Assembly (NCBI GenBank): GCA_001970955.1
Contig: MPUH01000824.1
Coordinates: 1-32,998, forward strand
From: Stentor coeruleus
Taxonomy: Eukaryota > Ciliophora > Heterotrichea > Heterotrichida > Stentoridae
Length of the DNA stretch: 32,998 nt
Reading direction: 5' to 3'
Made by a program: the position numbers and the translations under genes. Under the pieces are notes generated by a model, which saw only the letters and a program-made list of their open reading frames with translations, did no database searches and was not told where the DNA came from. Of the stretch, positions 18,562-28,203 are shown piece by piece (position 1 is the stretch's first letter; every line of letters begins with the position of its first letter).

Positions 18562-19395
18562 AATTTCTGCACTTTATTCATTATTAAAGGATTTATTAGG
18601 ATACTGATCTGTAATGGTTTAAATGATAAAGGTTTTGAAGATTATACAGTAAATAACTCTACTTTTATATCTTTTTAGAAATAATAGCTTTAGCTAGAAT
18701 AATATAGATTTTAATATTTTATGATTTTTTTATTTATGTGTATAGAGAAAGGATAAGTAATTTAGGTACCATTACGATAATATTTATCTAAGACAGGTCA
18801 GATATTGTCCATTTATGATTTAATATGCATACTTTCATACTATAATATATTATCTAATAAAGTTTATAACCCTTTTTCAGTTAAACTTAACTATTTAGTA
18901 TATAAGAAAAAATATTAGGGTGTTATTTTTTTTATACTAGTGCATAGTTTGTAATGAATTCGTTTAAACCATACTTTTTTTCTTATTATTTTAAATCATA
19001 AAATTCGCTAATCTTTTTTTTTCGTATAGATAATGAAGGCAATTTATTCCATATTTCTTATAATCTCCTAAATTTTTTATTTTTAACTTAAAAACTTAGA
19101 TACCAGCCTGAAGTGGTCTTNTATTTTTAACTTAAAAACTTAGATACCAGCCTGAAGTGGTCTTGAACTCAAGCCTCATATTCGACATCTTTAATAATAA
19201 TTTTCCATAACTCAAATTCACATTATAAATTTTCCTTCTCATAATAAAACATTTCCTCAACTTCAAAGATATAATAATTCTTATCAAATATATAAATTAA
19301 AATACCTCATATTCTTTTCTTAATTTCTTACTTCTTATACAATCTCTAAAAAACCCCTTTAATATCACAAAACATATTTCTTAGAATAAAAATAA
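18562..19395. other. spacer upstream of the ankyrin-DHHC gene
   Basis: No gene seen. It contains the 43-bp duplication around the N at 19121, and becomes A/C-rich from about 19165 to the start codon of the next gene. Confidence 0.5.
19078..19164. repeat. 43-bp perfect duplication around a single N
   Basis: Bases 19078-19120 and 19122-19164 are identical and separated by one undetermined base at 19121. This is the signature of an assembler joining two contigs with unrecognised overlap, not of a biological repeat. Confidence 0.9.
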
Positions 19396-21013
19396 ATGAG
19401 TGTTGGAAATGATCTAAAAGCAACTCTAAGTATATTCATGCAAACTGAAGACTTTGAGTCATTCGAAAACACTCTTGAAAATGCACAAATCCATATAATC
19501 CTATTTATCGACCCTTTAGGCTACAACATATTCCACGATCTAGCAAATTGTTTAATCAGAGAAGAGAACTTATTAAAGTGTTTTACAATCTTAATTAGAC
19601 ACATACAAAGAAAACACTTAGATCAAAGCAGTTCTATAACAATAGAAATGTTAAATCAACAAACTAGTCTAGAAAAACAAACCCCTTTACTTATAGCAAT
19701 CACTCATAACAGGCTTGTAAAAAAATATTTAGCGTTTGATTAAAGAGTTTCTTAAGTATGGTGCAGATCCAAGAATTAAAGATCATGAGTATCATGGCCC
19801 TTTACATATAGCTGCAGGTTTAGGTCGGGTGAGGATTTTTGTTCATTTTTACAATATCGGCCTTGAAATTGAAGATGAAGATAAGCATGCGAGGACTCCT
19901 TTGCATATAGCTGCAACTGAAGGTCAAGAAATGATGAGTGTTATACTTATTGCTTGGGGTAAAAATATTAATAAACCTGATGTTGATTGCAAGACTCCTT
20001 TACATATGGCTGCTACTTCTGGGAATTATAAAATCACTAGGCATTTACTTATAAACGGGGCTAAAAGAAAATGTAAAGATACACAAGGAAAAACACCACT
20101 TGATATTGCTAAAGAAGAAAATAATGAAGGTCTTATAAAAATACTAGTAATCGCTAATTAGAAACACCCAACTTTATGGCACCGTATAAACCCATGCAAA
20201 GCCCCTCTAAAACCAGTAAACAACTCATCAAAACTCTTTTTCCTTTACATCCTACTTTTTATTTGCCGCTACCTCGCCGTAGTAATCTTCCTCCTTCCTC
20301 GCATGGAACTTGAATTTGCAATAATCTCCCTTATCCTCTTCATAACAACCTGTATTTCTTTTTTAATCAGTAGTTTCAAAAACCCAGGCTATGTCAAGCG
20401 TTCTGAAAACTCTGAATATTTATATGAAAAGTACAAATCAGAATATATCTGCCCTTATTGTCTAACAAAAAAACTTAAATCAACACGTCACTGTCAACAT
20501 TGTAAAAGATGCATAATGGTAATTTCTATTAAGAATTTCGATCATCACTGTCCTTGGATACGTAATTGTGTAGGCAAAGGGAATTTGAAAATTTTTATAT
20601 TTTTTATAACAGCTTGTCTTGCTGATTTTACTTTTCATGCAGCTTTAGGCTTGTTAGATTATTTCAATATTTTTAAACAGACTGATTATGTGTTACCTGA
20701 TATGCCAACTAATCATGCAATTTCAGCTTTATCAGTATCTTGCTTTTGTATTGTAGCTTTGATATTTGTATTTCCTGTTTGGTATGTTCAGATTACTAAT
20801 CTTACTAATCATACAACTACTCATGAGAGGTTTGCTTTTAATAAAATTTATAATGAAGATAGTCAGAGCATGCTCCTGCCTGATGGAACTGAATCTGTTA
20901 ATGATGCAAGCAGAATACAAAATCCTTCTGATATTGTAGTTAATCAATGCTGTGAAAGAAATCCAACTAGAAGTAGGATGCTTAATATTAACGCTAGCCA
21001 ACAAAATCATTGA
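19396..21013 (+). CDS. ankyrin-repeat DHHC palmitoyltransferase, four exons, 523 aa
   Basis: Exons 19396-19716, 19733-20146, 20162-20518 and 20534-21013, joined across one 16-nt and two 15-nt introns, all phase 0. Residues ~50-245 hold ankyrin repeats (GPLHIAAGLGRVRIFVHFYN, RTPLHIAATEGQEMMSVILI, KTPLHMAATSGNYKITRHLL, KTPLDIAKEENNEGLIKIL). Four TM helices follow, two before (about 269-317) and two after the Cys-rich domain. The zinc/catalytic domain reads CPYC...[28 protein letters not shown] once the third intron is removed; the catalytic Cys is in DHHC near residue 370. A TTxE motif (TTHERF) follows TM4. The enzyme transfers palmitate to Cys residues of membrane-associated proteins. This architecture is that of ZDHHC17/13 (HIP14) and yeast Akr1, whose ankyrin repeats recruit substrates. 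They usually have six TMs; four are seen here. Stop TGA. Confidence 0.93.
19717..19732 (+). other. 16-nt intron 1 of the ankyrin-DHHC gene
   Basis: GTAAAAAAATATTTAG, phase 0. Removal gives continuous ankyrin sequence AITHNRL-RLIKEFLKYGADP. Confidence 0.92.
20147..20161 (+). other. 15-nt intron 2 of the ankyrin-DHHC gene
   Basis: GTAATCGCTAATTAG, phase 0. It carries the in-frame TAG that would otherwise separate the ankyrin part from the membrane part. Confidence 0.92.
20519..20533 (+). other. 15-nt stop-free intron 3 of the ankyrin-DHHC gene
   Basis: GTAATTTCTATTAAG, phase 0, no stop. If retained it would insert Val-Ile-Ser-Ile-Lys between CKRCIM and NFDHHCPW, breaking the fixed spacing of the DHHC zinc domain. 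Removal restores it. Confidence 0.85.
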
Positions 21014-21544
21014 GAATAGTTATTTAGTGTAAAAATTGGGTCTCAGGGTGTGGAAAATTTATTAATTTAGTTTGTGTGAATTTATGCCCTAATATTAATT
21101 TTGATTAATAGTTTATGAATTTAAATGTAATTATTATCTTATTGCTGCATCTTGGTTATACGAATAGCAAATCTATTAAAAAATCCAATTAAAACCATAC
21201 CATTACCTTACTAAGACACAAAACAACAATTACAAAAATATAATTTTCCAACTTTAAACCTAAACCTAAACTATTTCCTTATTTTCATCTATTTTCCTAA
21301 TAATAACTAAACCAATAACATAAATTCAATTTTACAAAACCAAATCTCTCATCTCAGCACATTCCAAAAATTCAAACATTTCTTTAACTTCATATAAAAA
21401 TTCTAAAAAACAGTCTTTTGCCACAAAATTCAAAAATCAACTCACAACCTTAAGCCTAAAATGATAAAAATCATAGAAATCACTTAACAATTACTTAAAT
21501 TTAAAATCTTATTCTATTTAATTCTAGTCAAAATAATAAACTTA
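21014..21544. other. convergent spacer
   Basis: No gene seen. Composition on + switches from G/T-leaning to A/C-rich near 21180. Confidence 0.55.
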
Positions 21545-22123
21545 CTACACGATTGCACAGAAACATTTTTCAATACGTGAAGGATGAGGAGTTTCTAAAG
21601 AACATTCTTGTACTTGTGAAAGTACACTTGAACTTCTTATAATTTCTTCTGAGTCTTTTATACGACAATACCCTTGCTCAACTTCCCATTGAAGTGACGA
21701 GATGCGATTGAGTAATTTCATCATCATTTCTTGTTGTTTTCGCACATATTCTACATAATCAGTTTCTGCACAAACTTCAATGTTTGTGTTTTCACTTTCT
21801 TCAACAGTTTTGATAAAATCTTCAATCTTGATAAATGCATCTAAGTCAGAATGGCTTAAAAAATTTCGCAAGTGTTTAAGGTCAGATATTTGTGAGCTTA
21901 TTTTTTGTCCAAGTAAGCTATTGCTTGCTTTTAGTTCATTAAGAGTTTCATTTCTAGGTATAGAAGACAATTCTTCAATAGAAGATGTGTAATCTGACTT
22001 TTTCTTCATAAGCTTCTCGATTTCATTAGTGATTTCCTCACTGACCAAATTAAAGCTTCCACTGCTATGGCCCATATGATACGTTTCTAAATGCGTTTCC
22101 ATATAATAAATTACTATCATCAA
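21545..22123 (-). CDS. coiled-coil protein with C-terminal CaaX prenylation motif, 192 aa
   Basis: Residues ~25-85 (NEIEKLMKKKSDYTSSIEEL, LGQKISSQISDLKHLRNFLS) and ~125-165 (YVRKQQEMMMKLLNRISSLQ) form coiled coils separated by an acidic stretch. The C-terminus is KCFCAIV; the last four residues C-A-I-V fit a CaaX box, the site for farnesyl- or geranylgeranyltransferase, with a second Cys two residues upstream that could be palmitoylated. Membrane association is therefore inferred. The listed ATG is the first. An internal Met at codon 8 (METHLE, from 22102) is an equally plausible start. The gene sits 68 bp downstream of the FEN1-like gene in the same orientation. Stop TAG. Family not recognised. 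Confidence 0.78.
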   Translation of the reverse strand: MMIVIYYMETHLETYHMGHSSGSFNLVSEEITNEIEKLMKKKSDYTSSIEELSSIPRNETLNELKASNSLLGQKISSQISDLKHLRNFLSHSDLDAFIKIEDFIKTVEESENTNIEVCAETDYVEYVRKQQEMMMKLLNRISSLQWEVEQGYCRIKDSEEIIRSSSVLSQVQECSLETPHPSRIEKCFCAIV

Positions 22124-22191
22124 AAAAAAAAGGATGATTTTCTAGGTTATCCTTATTTTAAAAACTATTCATTTTATGAAAATCTCTAATA

Positions 22192-23268
22192 TTAATAAGA
22201 AAGCTTGTTAAAGAAAGTCCGTGGTTTTTTCTTAGGTTTTTTCTTTATAGGCGCTGGTGGCCTTTTCAAAGGGTTTTGGAAAAATGATTCTATTTTGAGT
22301 TGGGTTGGCTTCCCATATCTATTACATATACTCTTTAATCCATTTTCAACCCTTGCTGCTGAAAACCCTTTTTCTGCAATTAAATACTGTTTAACATTAT
22401 CTTCTTCAGGAAGTTTCCACATAAACTCCTGATCTTGGGTATTTACAACCGCAGGTTCTAAAAACTTCACCCTTTCTTCAACGAAATCAAAATCCTTAGG
22501 CACTTGATAGCGTTTATGTCCTTTTACAACTTTATCTAACACACTTTCTATATTCGAGCACTGTTGAATATGTTTATATGCGCTTTTTCCACCCATTCCT
22601 GAGATGTTTTTACATTTTTTCGTCCCTAATAATATACAAAAATCAACAAACTCTTGATATGTGATGTCTAATTGTCTTAATATATCATCAAGTTTTATTT
22701 CCATTACAGGATCATTTCTACTTTTCACTCCTCTTATTGTCAAAGGACATCCATACACTAAAGCTTCTGCATCTTCAGAAACTGCAGCATAACATTTACC
22801 TGATTTTACTAGTTCAGCACATTGAGCTTCAGCATTTTCTGTGGTTTCTACAACAGGTATACCCATCATATTAATCATTTTTATAGCATCTGTTGACATT
22901 TCTGATGTGATTTTTGTACTTCTTTTAGGAAACCCTCTCATTTCATTTTGTCTACTTTTGATGTAGCTTGATTTTGGTGCAAGGTCTTTAACTTGTTTAG
23001 AAAATACCCAGATTGGTTTTATACCAATTTCAATTAGTTGGATTGTTCTTGAAAAAAGACCTACCAAATGAGCTGTTGGATCTCCTATATCATCAACTAA
23101 CATTCCTGTACCTACGCTTGCGAGAAATTGTGTGGAAAGTAAGAAGTGAGTCATTGACATGGTTGCATTACATGCTAAGATTTTCCCTGCATATTGTTCG
23201 AGAGTTGTTGATTTGATTGACTTATCTGCGGATTCTTGTAAGAATTTCACTAGTCCTTTAATGCCCAT
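22192..23268 (-). CDS. FEN1-family protein, catalytic residues lost, PCNA box retained, 358 aa
   Basis: Clear flap endonuclease 1 homologue: MGIKGLVKFL start, SHL-type TAHLVGLFSRTIQLIEIGIK, MGIPVVETTENAEAQCAELV, FVDFCILLG, and a FEN1-like C-terminus. Seven acidic residues bind the two metals in human FEN1 (D34, D86, E158, E160, D179, D181, D233). Here they align to Asn-34, Ser-90, Asn-145, Glu-147, Asp-166, Glu-168 and Lys-217, so four are abolished and one is conservative. The helical arch is about 17 residues shorter, and the VFDGKPP motif is VFSKQVK. Yet the frame is intact, the helix-turn-helix core remains (ISGMGGKSAYKHI), the PIP box QLKIESFF (323-330) is perfect, and a Lys-rich nuclear tail follows. 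It is inferred to bind PCNA and perhaps flap DNA without cutting. Single exon, stop TAA. Confidence 0.93.
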   Translation of the reverse strand: MGIKGLVKFLQESADKSIKSTTLEQYAGKILACNATMSMTHFLLSTQFLASVGTGMLVDDIGDPTAHLVGLFSRTIQLIEIGIKPIWVFSKQVKDLAPKSSYIKSRQNEMRGFPKRSTKITSEMSTDAIKMINMMGIPVVETTENAEAQCAELVKSGKCYAAVSEDAEALVYGCPLTIRGVKSRNDPVMEIKLDDILRQLDITYQEFVDFCILLGTKKCKNISGMGGKSAYKHIQQCSNIESVLDKVVKGHKRYQVPKDFDFVEERVKFLEPAVVNTQDQEFMWKLPEEDNVKQYLIAEKGFSAARVENGLKSICNRYGKPTQLKIESFFQNPLKRPPAPIKKKPKKKPRTFFNKLSY

Positions 23269-23826
23269 TTATGGGGGGGCTTGAAGATAAAAACAAATCA
23301 TTTGCTGATGTATTAAATGTGGAAGCAGCATGGGGCAGATAATTATTTTATAGGTTAAATGGCTTTAATTTTTTTTTCTTTTATAGGTTTGTTAGGTTTT
23401 GTTTATTATTTTATTATTAAATATTGATTTAGCTTTGGTTTTTACACATTGTTTTTTGGTTTCTAATTTTGTATTTTAAAATAACTTTAGCAAAATATTT
23501 CAATTTTGACTAAAAACTGAAATAGAATTTGTATTCTGTGAATATTAAATTTTAGGTTTTTTGTATAATAATTGTAGTAAGACTAAAAAATAGGTACTTT
23601 TAAGGATGTGAGAATAGGATATGTAAGTGTTAGAAAATATAGAAAGTATAGAAAGTATTAAGGTAGCTGTGATGATACAAATGGACTTTATTATAGAATA
23701 TTATTAGAAAATTCCACTAAGAGCATTGTAGTATAGTTAATATTTGAAGGTCTGTGTGAAAAAATATAAAATATAAAAGACCCCTCACTTAAAACTCCAA
23801 AAGTCGACATGACAATTAAAACTAAC
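23269..23826. other. spacer between FEN1-like gene and first kelch gene
   Basis: No gene seen. G/T-rich on + from 23269 to about 23700, then A/C-rich. Confidence 0.55.
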
Positions 23827-26800
23827 TTATTTATGCAAAATAGTCATCTCATCATTCAATGGAAGAACTCTACTCCCAAACCTTTTCGAAGATTTTTTTC
23901 TAATTCCAAAATACGAAGAGTCGATTTCCTGTCTTTGAAACGTGATATCCCTAAATTTCTTTTTCCTAATCCTCGCTTTTGTAAGAGTTAAATATTGATC
24001 CTCCATAAAACTCATAAAAGAAGCTATACCACTCATGATCCCAAAAACTGAACCAATAACACTTGATATCAAAAGTAAAACACTCTGTCTAAACAATCTT
24101 TGTGTATAAAGCCCTGAGTTGCTTTTATATAAATAAATCATAACTTTAAGTTCAGCAGAAACAGATAAATCAACTCCTAAACACTCTGAACCTTTAGATG
24201 GATACTGTTCACTTGATACATGATATCCTGTAAGTTGAGATGGCCATTTAGAAGATTCTGATACAAACAATGAAGGAGTTGTCGTATAATAAAATTCACT
24301 AGCCTCTGAGCCAATCATAACATATTTTTCCGAAGCATACAATTCATTTTGTATACTACTTAGTTCATTAGGAATCGAAGAATTACTTGTAACATTAACA
24401 TAAATAGCAGAAGCATAACTGAGTTTTTCTCTAAAATTAATAAAAACACTTCCTCTTTCAATTTGTACGCAGTCATTACATAAAACAGACACTCTACATG
24501 AGATTTTATCAATAATTTCGCATTCATATTCAAAAGATGATGAAGCAAAACCAGTGATATTTATAAATATCTGAGAATTACACACTTTATTAACACCGCA
24601 TTCTCCGTTGTATCCAACTAATGTGCATGTTACAAGAAATCTTTCTGTTTTAAAAGTATCAACATCATTTTCAAGAACAATCAAAGGAACTAATGCTTTT
24701 GTTTCTTGAACATTATTATAATAATATTCAATAATCGTAGTACCAAAATAAACCATTGTAGCAGCTACAAAAATTACAGTAAAAAAACCCCCAAGATTAG
24801 TTTTTTTCATTACCATAGGTACCATTAAATCATGATTATGCATATTCGAAAATATATCAAGGATTTTCAAATTGTTTCTTAACTTTTTAAGTGACAAAAT
24901 CCCAGCAATGATCAAAAAAAAGAAAACTATTATCCCAGCGATATAATAATTAGCAATATTATTATAATGTGGTGTATACATTTTTGGTTGAACGGAAGTA
25001 TATTCATTTGAATGATGTAATTTTGTTGTTTGTTTACTTCCAACTGGGCAATCAAGAGCTGAAGGGCAATCATAGCATTTAGCCGAACCATATTTTGAAT
25101 TAAAAGTCCCGGCTGGACAAGGATAGCATTGCCTATATGAAGATCCTCCTTTTTTAGGATTATAAGTCCCTGGTGGACATGGATAACATGATGTGCTTCC
25201 CATAATCTCACTATAATGCCCTTTTTCACAAGGAAGACAGCCATTATTACTTTTATAGGTCCCTTTAGAGCACATTGCATCACATGAGCATCCTTGGCAT
25301 ATTTCTTCCATTTTCAGGTAATAAAAATCATAAGTTCCAAACAAAAATACTGCAGTTGATCCTTGAAAATACCCTCCACCATAGGAATAAATATAGTTTT
25401 TATAGTAGGCATAAGCGGATAAATAAATACCATCAATTAACGAGTAAGTCACACACAGTTTATTATTTGGGTAAAAAACAGCAAAAAAGTTACTTGTGTC
25501 AGCTAAAAAGTTTTGACCACCAATACTAACGTATGTATCATTAAGCATTATTTGAATACCAAGAGAATAACGATAATAGTTATCGTAATTAAAATATTGC
25601 CAGATTTTTGATGTTAGGTTATAAGTAAGGTATCCATAAGCTGAACGATCAGACTCATCATTACCTTCTAATATATAGAAAATATCAGCATAAATATTAC
25701 ATTTGGCGTAAGAACGTGAACTACTTTCTGATATTTTTTTAAACTCAAGACTACCTATGTCAAACAACCAGAGTTCATTTGAAACTCCAGAATCTGTAGT
25801 CCCTCCGTATATATAAACGAGAGGGAATTTAAAAACAAGACAGGATCCTTTATTTGGTCTGGGCGCTGTACTTGTTTTAGGGATTAGTTTTTTCCAGACT
25901 GAGTTTAGGGAATTATAAATAAATATGTCGTTTTTAAGCCCTGAAGCATCTTCGCCAGCAAAGACTATTAATGCATTTCCATCAACATCAGATGCAAAAC
26001 TGTATCTTGGAGTAGGTAAATCTCCTGTCATAGTTTCTAGTCTCCAAATTTCGCTTTCAACATTAAAGATCCACATGTTGTTGTAAAGAGTATCTTGATT
26101 TCTCCCACCAAATAAATACAATTCACCATTTATGACAAGCATTGATGCTTGTAATCTTTTTTCAGGTGTTTCAAAGCGGGGAGATATTGTTGTAAAAAGT
26201 CCATTGTCTAAATTGATTGAAAATAATTCGTTTGTAAACATATTATTTTTTTCACTATATCCTCCAAATATATAAGCTAAATTACCATTTGCAACTAGTC
26301 CAAAATAAATGATTGATATTTTATTAAATGAAACCAATTCTTCGAAACTAAAAGCAGAATTTTTAAGATTCACTCTTACAATATACTCAGAAAATTCTTT
26401 ATACCCTCCAGAAAAAAGGTATAAATATTCATTATAAACAATTCCGCTTATAAATCCTCTACCCCACATTGCATTTGATAATTCTAAAACCCAATAATTT
26501 GCATCATTACAGAACCTGTGCAATATTAAATTGTATTTAAGCGAGCCTAATCCATTTACCAAAAAGAAGCATTTATTATAATACACCATAGTACTAAAGC
26601 TCATAGTAGTTATATTTTTTATACCAAGATCTCTTTCTTCCCATTGAAAAGTGGTCATATTCAAACTAAATATCATTTACACATGCAAATCATTCAGTTT
26701 TCCGGTCATTGATTCCCCTCCGAAAATAGCAAAATATTCATGCCCATCTTCAACATAAGAAGTATAAGCAAAAGCTCTACGGATCGAAGGAGGATTAGTA

Positions 26801-27195
26801 GCTTCTAAACTTTTCCATGATAAAGTTTCAAGAGTAAATTCCCACAAGTCATTTTTCAAACCTGTTGAAGTTCTTCCCCCAAAAATATAAAGTTTATCAA
26901 TAAGAAGTGCACTTTTAAAAGACCCATATTCTGCTCTAGAAACTGATTAGAAATTACAAGGAAAAAACTCTGAACCTGGGGATAACAATGACCAGAAATT
27001 TGTATCGAGATTGTATTGCCAGATTTCACTGAAATAATCTTTCCCTGAGTATCCTCCAAATGTGAGTAAAGTGTTTATTGATGGATAGTAATTAAGAGAT
27101 ACAAAGGCTCTAGGACTTGGGGGAACTTTTTCTGGAGGTATGTATATATTGGTTTGTGCTATAACAGTTGAGAGAAGGGTATAGATAAACCACAT
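23827..27195 (-). CDS. kelch / Cys-rich multi-TM surface protein A, three exons, 1112 aa
   Basis: Exons 26958-27195, 26681-26942 and 23827-26665, joined across two 15-nt introns. An N-terminal signal peptide (MWFIYTLLSTVIAQ) precedes about eight kelch-like blades over residues ~30-560, each with an FGG/FSGG turn (TFGGYSG, IFGGRTS, IFGGESM, LFGGRNQ). A Cys-rich region at ~620-715 has GCC2/GCC3 (ephrin-receptor-like) units: YPCPPGTYNPKKGGSSYRQC, CPAGTFNSKYGSAKCYDCP. TM helices lie near 737-757 and 788-810. A ~215-residue Asn-rich domain and a final TM (about 1030-1053) follow, then a basic tail. It is likely a cell-surface receptor or adhesion protein. Bundled kelch and Cys-rich modules before membrane helices are common in ciliates, but ligand and function are unknown. 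The paralogue lies at 29103-32462. Stop TAA. Confidence 0.9.
26666..26680 (-). other. 15-nt intron 2 of kelch protein A
   Basis: Sense GTAAATGATATTTAG, phase 2. Removal gives NDLHV-LNMTTFQW, matching the paralogue's NDLNI-LNLLTFEW. Confidence 0.92.
26943..26957 (-). other. 15-nt intron 1 of kelch protein A
   Basis: Sense GTAATTTCTAATCAG, phase 1. Removal gives FFPFSRAEYGSF, matching the paralogue's INPSPRAFYGSF. Confidence 0.92.
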
Positions 27196-27627
27196 TAGAA
27201 TAAATTATAAGGTTAATTTAGAACATTTTTACGGTATTTTATGTTTGGTTTTGTAATCCTTGGAGAATTAGGAAATTTTTAAGGGTATGATTGGATGGAG
27301 TTAAGGAGAGAAAGGGATGGTTTTGAGAAGAGGATTTTTGGGGTTTTTGATTTAATTTGAGTGATATTATTTACACTGAAAATAAAACAACTCTTTCCCA
27401 TTATATCCAAATGACAAAAATTACAACCATAATAAAATCAAATCCATCATCAAATAACTCAATCCCATACTAAAAAAAATAATCATTATCCACATAAAAC
27501 TTCAAAATAAAATGATTATCTCATCATTCAAAAATCTTATATTCATTAATAAAACTAAATTATCTAATCAATCCTCCCAAACTTCTCATCAAACAACTTA
27601 AGATAATGGAAGTTACTTATATTTAAT
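27196..27627. other. divergent spacer between kelch A and DNAL1
   Basis: No gene seen. Composition on + switches sharply from G/T-rich to A/C-rich near 27360, about midway. Confidence 0.6.
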
Positions 27628-28203
27628 ATGGCAATAGGCTGTGCAAAAGCGATTCAAGACTGGGAAGCAAAAAAAAGTTTACGTGCTTCTGAAGCTACCG
27701 AAATCCGTCTTTGTGCTTGGAACCCTCCGATCAACAAAATGGATCAAGGTCTCAATCAATTAACCAGTTGTACAAAACTCTCACTCTCAACGAATTCAAT
27801 CGATAAAATAATGAACTTGTCAAACCTTAAAAACTTAAAAATCCTATCTTTAGGTCGAAATATTATAAGAAAAATCACAGGTCTTGATGAAGTTGGAGCG
27901 ACCCTTGAACAACTTTGGATTTCTTATAATCTTATTGAGAAATTAGATGGGATTCAAAGCTGTGTCAGATTAAATACACTTTTTATATCAAATAATAAAA
28001 TCAAGAATTGGGAAGAAGTTAGTAGATTAAGTCAACTTAGCAGTTTGAAAAATTTACTTTTAGCCGGCAATCCTATTTACGAAGGTTTTACAAAAGAAGA
28101 TGTTAAACCTCAGGTTATAAGAAGATGTGGGCAAATTGATGTACTTGATGGGACTATAGTTTCAGATCAAGTTCGTAAGCTGGCTGAAGAGATGAAGGAT
28201 TAG
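27628..28203 (+). CDS. DNAL1: axonemal dynein light chain 1 (leucine-rich repeat), 191 aa
   Basis: Very close to DNAL1/LC1 throughout: SEATEIRLCAWNPPINKMDQ, KLSLSTNSIDKIMNLSNLKN, LKILSLGRNIIRKITGLDEV, GATLEQLWISYNLIEKLDGI, NTLFISNNKIKNWEEV and LLLAGNPIYE, then a C-terminal helix ending VLDGTIVSDQVRKLAEEMKD. Length matches the usual ~190-200 residues. LC1 consists of SDS22-type leucine-rich repeats capped by a helix. It binds the microtubule-binding domain of the outer-arm dynein gamma (beta in some species) heavy chain and tunes motor activity in cilia. Single exon, starting at the ATG after an A/C-rich flank, stop TAG. It lies between the two kelch paralogues, with no functional link to them evident. 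No intron of the local consensus is present. Confidence 0.97.
   Translation: MAIGCAKAIQDWEAKKSLRASEATEIRLCAWNPPINKMDQGLNQLTSCTKLSLSTNSIDKIMNLSNLKNLKILSLGRNIIRKITGLDEVGATLEQLWISYNLIEKLDGIQSCVRLNTLFISNNKIKNWEEVSRLSQLSSLKNLLLAGNPIYEGFTKEDVKPQVIRRCGQIDVLDGTIVSDQVRKLAEEMKD

Noticed and set aside
19135..19185. tRNA- or Alu-like B-box resemblance on the minus strand (GAGTTCAAGACC)
   Set aside because: No acceptor stem, anticodon arm or A box at the right distance.
20075..20095. GTAAAGATACACAAG in the ankyrin part as a possible intron
   Set aside because: Lacks A at -6, and the encoded residues form the ankyrin consensus DTQGKTPL.
22597..22625. 15-nt GTAAAAACATCTCAG within the FEN1-like gene as a possible intron
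   Set aside because: Removing it creates a TGA, the A at -6 is missing, and the encoded residues align with FEN1.
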